In this document: in pieces, positions 9,274-17,036 of the stretch
Layout: each line of letters opens with the position of its first letter
How positions within the stretch are numbered: position 1 is the stretch's first letter
From: DATLAN01 sp035527455
GTDB taxonomy: Bacteria > Planctomycetota > Planctomycetia > Pirellulales > Thermoguttaceae
Assembly: GCA_035527455.1 (NCBI GenBank)
Contig: DATLAN010000552.1
Span: 1-34,368 of the forward strand
DNA length: 34,368 nt
Reading direction: 5' to 3'
Position numbers and translations under genes: made by a program
The notes under the pieces: model-generated
What the model was told of the DNA's origin: nothing
Seen by the model: the letters and a program-made list of their open reading frames with translations, nothing else
The model's database searches: none

Positions 9274-9817
9274 TGTTTCGGTGCCCCGTGTCTTCCCTGT
9301 CCTGCGAGCGGAAATCTCATTTACGAAAGTCTTACCGATTATGGCTCCTCGGCAGAATTCGTGGGCGGATTCATGTCCGACATGCAACAGCGAAGTACCG
9401 GTGCCTCTTCTCTAGTCCCGTTTTTCAAGGCGAATCGATCAAATTCTGCTGAAGAGCCCCGATTATAGTGAATCCAGACGGTTTGAAAATGCCGAAACTG
9501 CCCCGACTGTACTGGAAGAGGCAGTCATTCACATCCTCTGGCGGACCCCCGCCATCTAGTTAGGTTCTTGTCCACCATACGACGCAGGTTGCGTGCGTGA
9601 TGCGGTTCCTTCGAAAGCAGCCCTGTCGCACGCAATCTGTGGTTGAACCACGTGCCAGCGTGCTTCCACCGCCGTCATAACGCCCGACACATCAAAAGAT
9701 TGCGCCGTCAAGTGCCATCGCCGGCGCCGCTCCCTTGCGTGGTATGGTTGCATGGGCCAGAATGCTCTCCCAAGTGGACTCGACGGCGTCACACACAATC
9801 GAAGAAAACTGCCCAAA
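9274..9817. other. Divergent intergenic region, kinase / UDP-glucuronate decarboxylase
   Basis: The 544 bases hold no gene I can support. They contain a TATAAT-type -10 on the minus strand and an inverted repeat with nine-base arms, TTGCGTGCG (9589-9597) and CGCACGCAA (9627-9635), which could be a regulatory hairpin or binding site. Confidence 0.5.
9462..9489 (-). promoter_or_regulatory. Candidate promoter of the kinase-regulator operon
   Basis: On the minus strand a perfect TATAAT (9462-9467) lies 16 bases after TTTTCA (9484-9489). The leader to ATG 9273 would be about 180 bases, or about 70 to the alternative TTG at 9387. Confidence 0.3.
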
Positions 9818-10792
9818 ATGCCCTCCCTCAAACGAATCCTCGTCACCGGCGGGGCCGGTTTCCTCGGCTCCCATCTCTGCCAGCGGCTGGTCGAGGCGGG
9901 ACACGACGTGATCTGCCTGGACAACTTCTTCACCAGCCAGAAGTCGAACGTCGCCCACCTGCTCGCCCAGCCCAACTTCGAACTCGTCCGCCACGACGTG
10001 ACCCTGCCGATCTTTCTGGAAGTCGACGACATCTACAACCTGGCCTGTCCGGCCGCCCCGGGCCACTACCAGTACAACCCGATCAAGACCATGAAGACCT
10101 CGGTCATGGGGGCGATCAATACCCTGGGCATGGCCAAGCGCTGCCGGGCCAAGATCCTTCAGGCCTCGACCAGCGAGGTCTACGGCGATCCCGAGGTCCA
10201 TCCCCAGCCGGAAAGCTACCGCGGGTCGGTCAACACGCTCGGCCCCCGGGCGTGCTACGACGAAGGAAAACGGGCCGCCGAGACGCTCTTCATGGACTAC
10301 CACCGCAGCAACGGCGTCAACGTGCGGATCGTGCGGATCTTCAACACCTACGGCCCCCGCATGCACCCCTTCGACGGCCGCGTGATCTCCAACTTCATCC
10401 GCCAGGCGCTTCACGGCGAGGACATCACCATCTTCGGCGACGGTTCCCAAACCCGATCGTTCTGCTACCGCGACGATCTGGTCGAGGGGATGATCCGGAT
10501 GATGGACGGGCCGGACGATTTCATCGGGCCGGTGAACCTCGGCAATCCCGGAGAGTTCACGATCCTCGAACTGGCCGATCTGATCCTCGAACTGACCGGC
10601 TCTCCTTCAAAACTCGTCTACGAACCTCTGCCGCCCGACGATCCGATCCAACGCCAGCCCGACATCACGCTGGCCAAAGAGCGCCTCGGTTGGGAACCGA
10701 CCGTTTCCCTGCGAGAGGGCCTGATCAAGACGATCGAGTGGTTCCGAGCGATCGATCTGAGCCACTACCGCCCGCCGACGCCGAATTACTGA
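9818..10792 (+). CDS. uxs: UDP-glucuronate decarboxylase (UDP-xylose synthase)
   Basis: This 324-residue short-chain dehydrogenase-like enzyme has the NAD loop TGGAGFLGSHL (residues 9-19), the active-site Ser/Thr stretch QASTSEVYGDP, and the catalytic YDEGK Tyr/Lys pair, followed by RIFNTYGPRM. The motif spacing and the DDIYNLACPAAP segment are those of UDP-glucuronate decarboxylases. These enzymes convert UDP-glucuronate to UDP-xylose through a 4-keto intermediate. The ATG at 9818 begins directly at the Rossmann fold. It converges with the next gene, leaving only eight bases between stops. Together with GalU and the glucuronokinase-like protein it could finish a glucuronate-to-UDP-xylose route. 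Confidence 0.92.
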   Translation: MPSLKRILVTGGAGFLGSHLCQRLVEAGHDVICLDNFFTSQKSNVAHLLAQPNFELVRHDVTLPIFLEVDDIYNLACPAAPGHYQYNPIKTMKTSVMGAINTLGMAKRCRAKILQASTSEVYGDPEVHPQPESYRGSVNTLGPRACYDEGKRAAETLFMDYHRSNGVNVRIVRIFNTYGPRMHPFDGRVISNFIRQALHGEDITIFGDGSQTRSFCYRDDLVEGMIRMMDGPDDFIGPVNLGNPGEFTILELADLILELTGSPSKLVYEPLPPDDPIQRQPDITLAKERLGWEPTVSLREGLIKTIEWFRAIDLSHYRPPTPNY

Positions 10793-10800
10793 CTACGCGG

Positions 10801-11787
10801 TTAGAACCAAACCCTCACGCCGCCGATGAGCATGTTCATTTGCGTGCGGTCGAGGTCGTAGTACTCGTAGCCGACGTAGCTTTCCAGCCCCCGCAGCAGC
10901 ACGCCGGCGGTGGTGCGGAAGCGAAACTGCTCGGCTCGGCCCAACGTGCCCCAGTCGAGCGTCGACGAGACAACCCAAGGCCGGGCGGGAAACCAGTCCA
11001 TCCCGTACGTGAAGTTGAAGCCGAAGTTCGTCGCCGCCGGATCGTCGAGCCAGTTGAAGCCGATCCCGGTCCGCCACTGCACGTGCTCGCTTTGCGCGAA
11101 GCGAAAGACCAGGTTGCAGTCGCCCAACCAGAGCCGGTCGCGGCCTCCGCCGGACAGACTCTCTTCCAAGAAGCTCATCTCGGTATCCAACCCCCAGCGC
11201 GACGACGTGCTCAGCAGCAGGTGACCGCCGATGCGTTCGAGATGGTTGTTGTCGGTGGCAAACTCCCCGCGCAGCCGAGCCGACCACGTCCTCATGCCCG
11301 GCAGCGGCCGACTGAAATCCACCGGGCCCAGTTCCGGGTTGTACGGATCGAACTTCATCGGGTCCTCGGGCACGGCGACCGGCTGGTTGGAGATCGCCAT
11401 GTACCCCGGCGTGTGATCGTAGGGGAATCGCGGGAAGAAAAGTTCCACGTCGTAGCTGTCACCCATTGCAGCCGGCGGAGCCCACCATGGGGAAGTGACC
11501 GTGTAAAAGGCGAGCGTCCCGAAGAATTCGCCGAAGATCGAGTCGTCATCGTGGTGATGGCCGTGATAACCGCGACTGTGGTCGCGATGATCGTCGTCGT
11601 CGTCGTCGCCGTCCGATGACGAACCGGACGACGGCGCCCGGACGTCCTCGCGCATGGTCCCCAACAAGCCCTGAGCGCAGGCCGTCGAGGCCCCCAACGC
11701 CACCAGCCAAAACACCGCGACACACCGGGCATGCACTGCCGCGCGAAGCACAGCGCGGCGTCCGGCGGACCACAACGTTTCGGACAT
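10801..11787 (-). CDS. Exported, outer-membrane beta-barrel-like protein with Asp/His-rich tract
   Basis: This 328-residue protein has a long basic N-terminus and a hydrophobic segment ending ALGASTACAQG, a likely signal peptide cleaved near residue 40. A low-complexity Asp/His/Ser tract follows (about residues 50-80, with runs of six Asp and of three His). The rest has alternating strands rich in Trp, Tyr and Phe and ends in a terminal Phe (GVRVWF), as many outer-membrane barrels do. I do not recognise a named family. The Asp/His tract could bind divalent metal, which is inference. The start at ATG 11787 gives the signal peptide; in-frame sequence upstream lacks support. It converges with uxs. 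Confidence 0.7.
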   Translation of the reverse strand: MSETLWSAGRRAVLRAAVHARCVAVFWLVALGASTACAQGLLGTMREDVRAPSSGSSSDGDDDDDDHRDHSRGYHGHHHDDDSIFGEFFGTLAFYTVTSPWWAPPAAMGDSYDVELFFPRFPYDHTPGYMAISNQPVAVPEDPMKFDPYNPELGPVDFSRPLPGMRTWSARLRGEFATDNNHLERIGGHLLLSTSSRWGLDTEMSFLEESLSGGGRDRLWLGDCNLVFRFAQSEHVQWRTGIGFNWLDDPAATNFGFNFTYGMDWFPARPWVVSSTLDWGTLGRAEQFRFRTTAGVLLRGLESYVGYEYYDLDRTQMNMLIGGVRVWF

Positions 11788-12144
11788 CACCACAGCCCCG
11801 GAAAAGACGAAACGGCCCCTTGAGAAGCGAACGGACCTGCCCCGGACACCCGAAAGAGGGTGGGAGGGTAAGGAATTCAAGAACGCTTGTCAAGACCGAT
11901 GCCCGAGCCAATCTGCAGAGGGGTTCTCCAGATCCGGCTCTCTCTTCTTCAATTCTTCCCCTCTTCGTGTCCCTTCGTGTCGCTTTGTGGATAAATCTGC
12001 GCAGACTCACAGGCCAGTCTCGCCATACCTTCCCCAAAGTCGTATCCCACGAGCACTCCGAAGACGACTGCCGCGATTGCACCAACGATGCGAATCGGAC
12101 GCCCGGGCTTGGCGGCGAGTTCCAATTGCGTTTGGCACCGAATG
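11788..12144. other. Intergenic region before the barrel-protein gene
   Basis: No confident gene. On the minus strand a TTG-initiated frame at 11949-12125 would encode 58 residues with one hydrophobic segment (see findings). Its 3' part contains repeats of GACACGAAG, a low-complexity phrase. A promoter for the barrel protein presumably lies here, but none stands out. Confidence 0.4.
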
Positions 12145-14103
12145 TCACGCCTGTGCGCCGATCGGCGGGACCGGCACGCCGAGCATGGCGGCGACGGCTT
12201 GGACGAGTTCGCCTTCCCGGGGCGTAACCTTGCCGTCGGCCGCCACACAGGCCACGCAGGCGGCGAGGATCTGCTTCTTGAGCTTCGGGCCGGCCTCGGC
12301 CAGGGATTTCAGGGCGGCGTCGAGGTTCCGCAGCGAGCCTTCGGACTTCGACTGCAACGTGCCCGAACGGCCAACCTCCGCCATGCCCTTGTCGAACGCC
12401 CGGCGGACGTCGGCCTCGTCCGTCTGGCCCGCGTGGGCCAGCATCGAGAGCACGGCCACCAGCGACGGCAAGAGCGGATCGAGCCGGTGGTGGCGAACGG
12501 CCAGCGGCTTGGCGCGCCCGAACTGGACGTCGAGATTCCGCAGCAGCATGCTGTGGATCGTGTATTCCAGCAGATCGACCTGCTCGTCGGCCGCAATCAG
12601 CAACTCGACGTTCTCACGGAACCTCGTGTACTGCTCGGGCGAAAGCTTCTTCAGTGCCGGGAACGTGGTCTCGATCAGCGGCACGCGGGCTTCGTCGGGC
12701 AACCGGTCGATCTGCGGGGCCAGCCGCTCGGTCTCGCGATAGGAAAGCTCTTCGGCCTTCGGCCGCAGCGCGTCGAGTTGCTTCTGCCGCATCTGCGGGT
12801 CCCGGTCCAACAGCAAGGCGTAGATCACCGCCCGGGCGCCGTAGGGTTCGTGGGCCGCGTTGCGAACCGGCTCGGGCATGCTCTCGAGCAGGGCCGCCGC
12901 ATAGAGGATCGCCTCCATGCCGGGCAGCCCGATCCGCCGCAGTACGCCGGTGGGATCCAACGGGGTCGTGCCGCCGGCGCCGATCGCTTCCAGCGGCTTG
13001 CCGGGTTTCTTCCGGGGTTTGGCCCCGACCTCGTCGGCGGCAATCTTGACCGGCTTGACTCGCTTGGGAAAGTTGCCGTCGAACGACGGGTCGATCCGCC
13101 GGACACGCTCGGCCAGCGGCGGGTGCGTGGAGAGGAGATTTGATTGAAGGCTGCCGAACGCGTTGCCGAAGAACATGTGGCTGACCTCTTCGGCGTGGGC
13201 GTCTTCGATCTTCGACGACTCCTTCCGCCCGCCGATCTTCTTCAACGCCCCGGCGATTCCCTCGGGCAGTCGGGTGAACTGGACGGCCGAGGCGTCGGCC
13301 AGGTACTCGCGCTGCCGGGAGACGGCGCTTTTGATCAGTTTTCCGAAGAACAGCCCGATCGAGCCGACCACCAGCAGACCGACGCCGACGACCAGGATCA
13401 CGGCGACGGCCCCGCCGCCCTCTTTGCTGCTGCTGCTGCGGCGGGAGCGGTGCCCGGAAAACGCCGTCGAGCGGAGCACGAACCAGCCGAGGATCGCCAG
13501 GATGAGGATGCCGTGGAGGATGCCGACCAGGCGGAGGTTCGTCCGCATGTCGCCGTTGAGGATGTGGCTGAACTCGTGGGCCATCACGCCCTGGAGTTCG
13601 TCACGGTTGAGGTACTCGAGCGAACCGCGGGAGACGCCGATCACCGCGTCGCCCGGCTCGTGGCCCGCGGCAAAGGCGTTGATGCTCGGCTCGTTGTCCA
13701 TCACGTAGACGGGCGGGACGGGCGTGCCGGAAGCCAGGGCCATTTCCTCGACCACGTTCAGCAGCCGGCGTTCGGCCAGGTCGCGGGTTTGCGAGTCGAT
13801 CAGCCGTCCGCCGAGCATCAGGGCGACCGCCTCGCCGCCGGAGGAAAGCTGCGAGATCTTGTAGAGGCTGCCCAGGAAGATCAGCCCGATCGTGGCCAAG
13901 GCGACCAGCGCGAACAAACCCGGGTGCCAGGGTGATTCGGCGTAGGGATTCGGCACGCCAGGGCGGTCGCCGCCGGCCATCGACAAGGCGATCAGCGCCA
14001 CGAAGTAGACTGCCAAGACGATCGCCACCACCGCCAGGATGAAGTAGACGATCAGCCTTCCCGACCGGCGGCGGGCGTCGGCCTGTTGCTCGAAAAAGTC
14101 CAT
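12145..14103 (-). CDS. M48-family membrane metalloprotease with C-terminal TerB-like region
   Basis: This 652-residue protein has two N-terminal membrane helices (about 15-43 and 60-82) and the zinc motif HEFSH at residues 176-180. The presumed third zinc ligand lies in REYLADASAV (about 270-280), and two further membrane helices lie between (about 192-210, 230-258). This is the HtpX/Ste24-like layout. About 300 residues follow the protease domain, ending in ACVAADGKVTPREGELVQAV, which resembles a TerB-type acidic helical repeat. The family degrades membrane proteins, but the substrate is unknown. It lies 28 bases after lemA, a pairing common in bacteria. Length is well above plain HtpX (about 290) because of the C-terminal extension. 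Confidence 0.85.
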   Translation of the reverse strand: MDFFEQQADARRRSGRLIVYFILAVVAIVLAVYFVALIALSMAGGDRPGVPNPYAESPWHPGLFALVALATIGLIFLGSLYKISQLSSGGEAVALMLGGRLIDSQTRDLAERRLLNVVEEMALASGTPVPPVYVMDNEPSINAFAAGHEPGDAVIGVSRGSLEYLNRDELQGVMAHEFSHILNGDMRTNLRLVGILHGILILAILGWFVLRSTAFSGHRSRRSSSSKEGGGAVAVILVVGVGLLVVGSIGLFFGKLIKSAVSRQREYLADASAVQFTRLPEGIAGALKKIGGRKESSKIEDAHAEEVSHMFFGNAFGSLQSNLLSTHPPLAERVRRIDPSFDGNFPKRVKPVKIAADEVGAKPRKKPGKPLEAIGAGGTTPLDPTGVLRRIGLPGMEAILYAAALLESMPEPVRNAAHEPYGARAVIYALLLDRDPQMRQKQLDALRPKAEELSYRETERLAPQIDRLPDEARVPLIETTFPALKKLSPEQYTRFRENVELLIAADEQVDLLEYTIHSMLLRNLDVQFGRAKPLAVRHHRLDPLLPSLVAVLSMLAHAGQTDEADVRRAFDKGMAEVGRSGTLQSKSEGSLRNLDAALKSLAEAGPKLKKQILAACVACVAADGKVTPREGELVQAVAAMLGVPVPPIGAQA

Positions 14104-14131
14104 GGGTGTCTCCAGCCCCCCAATCCCTCAA

Positions 14132-14731
14132 TCAAAACGAAACCTTCGGCGCCTCCCGCTGCTGCTCCTCCTCGATCTCGAACAGATCGGCCTCGTGGAA
14201 ATTGAACATCCCGGCGAAGATCACGTTGGGGAACGTTTCCCGGGCCGTGTTGTATCGCATCACCGCGTCGTTGTAGGCCTGGCGGGAAAAGGCGACCTTG
14301 TTCTCGGTCGAAGAGAGTTCCTCCTGCAACGACAACATGTTCTGGTTCGCCTTCAGGTCGGGATAGTTTTCCGAAAGGGCGAACAGCCGTCCCAGGGCCC
14401 CGGTAAGCTGGCCCTCCGCGCTGCCGAGCGACTTCATGGCCGCCGGATCGCCCGGGTTCTGCGCGGCCTGTTGGCCGGCGGCGGCGGCCTGGTTTCGGGC
14501 CTGGATCACCGCCTCGAGCGTTCCCCGTTCGTGCTTCATGTAGCCCTTGGCCACCTCGACCAGGTTGGGGATCAGGTCGTAACGGCGCTTGAGCTGCACG
14601 TCGATCTGCGCGAAGGCGTTCTTGAAGCGGTTTTTCAACGCCACCAGCTTGTTGTAGATGCCGACGACCATCAGCACCAGCAAGACGAAGATCACCGCGA
14701 AGGCGATCAGGATCCAAATCAGGGCTCCCAT
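14132..14731 (-). CDS. lemA: LemA family protein
   Basis: This 199-residue protein has one N-terminal membrane helix (residues 3-25) and a helical cytoplasmic or periplasmic bundle. It contains the family hallmarks YNKLVALKNRFKNAFAQID, KRRYDLIPNLVE and, later, YNDAVMRYNT and FPNVIFAGMF. LemA proteins have no known enzymatic activity. In many genomes they are encoded beside membrane proteases, as here with the M48 gene 28 bases downstream. ATG 14731 follows GGAGGGAG with about seven bases spacing, a strong ribosome site. A longer in-frame extension upstream runs through a palindromic repeat and is not credible. Confidence 0.9.
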   Translation of the reverse strand: MGALIWILIAFAVIFVLLVLMVVGIYNKLVALKNRFKNAFAQIDVQLKRRYDLIPNLVEVAKGYMKHERGTLEAVIQARNQAAAAGQQAAQNPGDPAAMKSLGSAEGQLTGALGRLFALSENYPDLKANQNMLSLQEELSSTENKVAFSRQAYNDAVMRYNTARETFPNVIFAGMFNFHEADLFEIEEEQQREAPKVSF

Positions 14732-14763
14732 ACCTAAACTCCCTCCTGAATCGAGTTGGTTGA

Positions 14764-14818
14764 CGTAGCCGTCTCGCTCCGCGAGACGAAGCTTCATCTT
14801 GCGGAGCAAGATGACTAC
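14764..14818. repeat. GTAG palindrome inverted pair (BIME-like)
   Basis: The left unit is GTAGCC with stem GTCTCG/CGAGAC (14771-14787). The right unit, read on the minus strand, is GTAGT with stem CATCTTG/CAAGATG (14795-14813). The loop CTCCG is shared. Stem differences between the units are compensatory, so pairing is preserved. Confidence 0.7.
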
Positions 14819-15110
14819 AAACATTGTTCGCTGAAACGGCCGGTTTATTGATGCGCAGCCCATTCCACCGGGCCGAGACGGCCGAGTCCCGGCTCGTTGG
14901 TCATTTTCCGCGGCGGAGGCAAATAGGGCCATCCCCTCACGTTGCCATCCGGCGACACACGTCCGGGTGGGCACGAACTTGCCAGGCAAGCGGACGCAGT
15001 TGTATCATGAGCGCCATATTCCGTTCGGTCGCGACTTCCGGCTTCGAAAGAGGAGTGCAACATGGGGAATCGACGACTCGGCTTGACGGCCCTCTACATT
15101 GTGAACACAC

Positions 15111-15138
15111 CGTTTAGCGGGCGGGCTTGCCCGCCGTT
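15111..15138 (+). repeat. 28-base TTAG palindromic repeat, copy 1
   Basis: CGTTTAGC is followed by the palindrome GGCGGGC-TT-GCCCGCC. The same 28 bases recur as an inverted pair at 20053-20134. It sits downstream of the M14 peptidase gene, whose stop is at 15172. Confidence 0.7.
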
Positions 15139-15171
15139 TGGTTGCGGCCAAAGGCCTACTCGGCTACTCGG

Positions 15172-16410
15172 CTACCTCGACCCGAAGTATTCGAAAAACA
15201 CTTCGCACAGCTCTTGGCCGAATAACTGCCAATTCTTGGCGGAGGGATAATCGTCCAGGCCGGCGATCCGGTTGGCGTTCAACTCGAGGATGCAGGCATC
15301 GACGCCGTAGCGTTCCAACAACCCTTCGCCCAGCGTGCCGGGATTGCGGAAATCGCTGCCGGTGCTGCCCTCGGTGAACCAGGTGTGCTCGCGCAGAAGC
15401 TTCTCCAGAAGTTGCATCTTGCCCAGATAGGCGTCCAGCTCGACGTTCGGTCGGCTGACGTGCAGCTTGCCGCCGGCGTCGTTGTGCAGATCGATGGCCA
15501 GCTCGGGCCCACGCCCTTGCCGGATGACGCCCGCAAGCCACCTCTCCAGCGCGGCGTTCTCGGGCGCCAACTGCCCGTCGGCCGGCCGATCCCAGTTGCG
15601 GTTGAGGTCCTTGCCCTGCGAATTGAATCGCGTGCGGCCCCGGGCCACGCCGTCCTTGTTGGCCATGGGCATCACGTAGACGCAATATCGCGCGAGGTAC
15701 CGCCGGGCGTCGGCGTCGTCCCTGAGCAGCCGTTCGATCAGCCCCTGCACGACCCAACTCCCGCCCGACTCCCACGGATGGGCCCGCCCGCGGAGCAACA
15801 CCCGATGCGGCGCGTCGGGCTTGCCGATGCGGATGATCTCCAGCTCGCGCCCTTCGACCGTGCGCCCGATGGGCGAAATCTCCACCAGCGGGTGCGAGCC
15901 GATCTTCTCCTCGAGCCTTTCGAGATCCGCGATCCGATACGGCTCAAGCCGGGCCACGTAGAGCGTCGGCCCGTCCATGTGCAGTCGGGCCTTGAACTGG
16001 TTGGCTTCGGTTCTCTCGCCGCGGACAACGTGCCACCTGATTCCATCGGGCGAGGTGAAGCAGATCGTCTCGTCGTCGATCGGCGAGCCGAGCTTTCCGT
16101 TCCAGACGTTATCGAAGTTGTTGAGCACGACGGTCAGATCGGCCTCCTGTTTGGCCTGGAGTTGGAAGTGCCAATGCCCGTTGGCCCGATTCGGCGACGC
16201 CCGCTCCTGGTCATAGACGAAGTAGACCTGCACGGCTCCCTCTTCATCGATCTCCCAATACAGCGGCGAGCCGTTCTCGAATCCGGTGTGGATGAACTCC
16301 AGCGGGGATTTCTGTGCCGCGTCGCCGGCGGTATCCGGTTCGGCCGCCGACAAGACGTTGAAGCTTGACGCGAGAAGGAGCAAGACCGGGATGGTCGGCA
16401 CGCGTTGCAT
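15172..16410 (-). CDS. Exported M14-family zinc carboxypeptidase
   Basis: This 412-residue protein has a signal peptide (residues 1-22, VLLLLASSFNVLSAAE), a beta-rich N-terminal domain (about 35-165) and an M14 catalytic domain. Zinc ligands appear as HPWE (HxxE, about 200) and His in AIDLHND. The DLNRNWD substrate-binding segment and the catalytic Glu in DACILELNAN are also present. The N-terminal domain plus the HPWESGG context resembles the cytosolic-carboxypeptidase-like branch of M14, but this copy is exported. It probably trims C-terminal residues from peptides in the periplasm; specificity is unknown. ATG 16410 follows AAGGAG by eight bases. Much longer in-frame sequence upstream is repeat DNA. 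Confidence 0.85.
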   Translation of the reverse strand: MQRVPTIPVLLLLASSFNVLSAAEPDTAGDAAQKSPLEFIHTGFENGSPLYWEIDEEGAVQVYFVYDQERASPNRANGHWHFQLQAKQEADLTVVLNNFDNVWNGKLGSPIDDETICFTSPDGIRWHVVRGERTEANQFKARLHMDGPTLYVARLEPYRIADLERLEEKIGSHPLVEISPIGRTVEGRELEIIRIGKPDAPHRVLLRGRAHPWESGGSWVVQGLIERLLRDDADARRYLARYCVYVMPMANKDGVARGRTRFNSQGKDLNRNWDRPADGQLAPENAALERWLAGVIRQGRGPELAIDLHNDAGGKLHVSRPNVELDAYLGKMQLLEKLLREHTWFTEGSTGSDFRNPGTLGEGLLERYGVDACILELNANRIAGLDDYPSAKNWQLFGQELCEVFFEYFGSR

Positions 16411-16545
16411 CTTTCCAACTCCTTGTTGAAATGTTGGGGCTACGGGAGAAAGCTGCCGCGTTTCTTTCCTCGTCATAGGTGCGAAGCGGTTCAACAGCGC
16501 AGCCGAAGACAACGCCCCGGGGGATCGGTCGCAGCCGTACTGCGT

Positions 16546-16800
16546 CCAGCCCCGACGGGGCAAAAATGTGACATTCCAGCCCCGAAGGGGCAAAATGTGG
16601 TAGCCCAGGGCAACGCCCTGGGTAACGGGGTCGCCCGAGTAACGGGGTCGCCCGAGTACGCGCAGCCCTGAAAGGGCGTCATCATCTGCTGCAGGATAAA
16701 CGGTTATCTCGCCCTTGCAGGGCTGGGCTCTCGTCGCGGTTTCCTTTCCCAGGGCGTTGCCCTGGGCTGGGCTATCATATTTCAGCCCTTCGGGCTGGCA
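16546..16800. repeat. Cluster of REP-like palindromes
   Basis: Units include CCAGCCCCGACGGGGC (16546-16561), CCAGCCCCGAAGGGGC (16576-16591) and GTAG plus CCCAGGGC-AAC-GCCCTGGG (16600-16622). A near-reverse of the last starts about 16748, and CAGCCCTTCGGGCTG near 16783-16797. A 17-base unit starting GTAACGGGG is tandemly doubled at 16622-16638 and 16639-16655. Confidence 0.65.
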
Positions 16801-16967
16801 ACTGGCGGTAACATGCGGATGCGTTGATGCTGATATTGTATTTGCACGGGAGGTCCGCCGCAAACTGCGATGGGCGAGGGGTTCGGGGCCGGGACTTCAA
16901 GGTTCGGGGTTCAGAGTTCAGCACTTAGCCGGATGGCGTTTGGGTTAAGATGGCGGTCCCGCCCACT

Positions 16968-16987
16968 TCCCGAGTCCCCAGTCCCGA
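16968..16987 (+). repeat. 20-base direct repeat, left copy
   Basis: TCCCGAGTCCCCAGTCCCGA is found here and again, identical, at 19045-19064. The two copies bracket the AT-richer DUF4062 gene. Confidence 0.7.
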
Positions 16988-17036
16988 GTACCGCGAAATT
17001 GGCGGGGCTCGTTGCGCTCGACCCACCGTACAATCT

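Larger units (their letters stand above)
14732..15171. other. Intergenic region, lemA / M14 peptidase
   Basis: Contains repeat elements at 14764-14818 and 15111-15138. A plus-strand ATG at 15062 has a good AGAGGAG ribosome site but runs into the second repeat and then into antisense of the peptidase gene, so it looks like a disrupted remnant. No other gene is supported. Confidence 0.5.
16411..17036. other. Repeat-rich intergenic region, M14 peptidase / DUF4062 gene
   Basis: No gene is supported in these 626 bases. The stretch holds a cluster of palindromes (16546-16800), a tandem 17-base repeat (16622-16655), GGTTCGGGGTTC-type microsatellite sequence near 16880-16920, and the left copy of a 20-base direct repeat (16968-16987). 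Confidence 0.6.

Noticed and set aside
16546..16800. CRISPR-like array
   Set aside because: The repeats are palindromes of several kinds with irregular spacing, and no cas gene is near.
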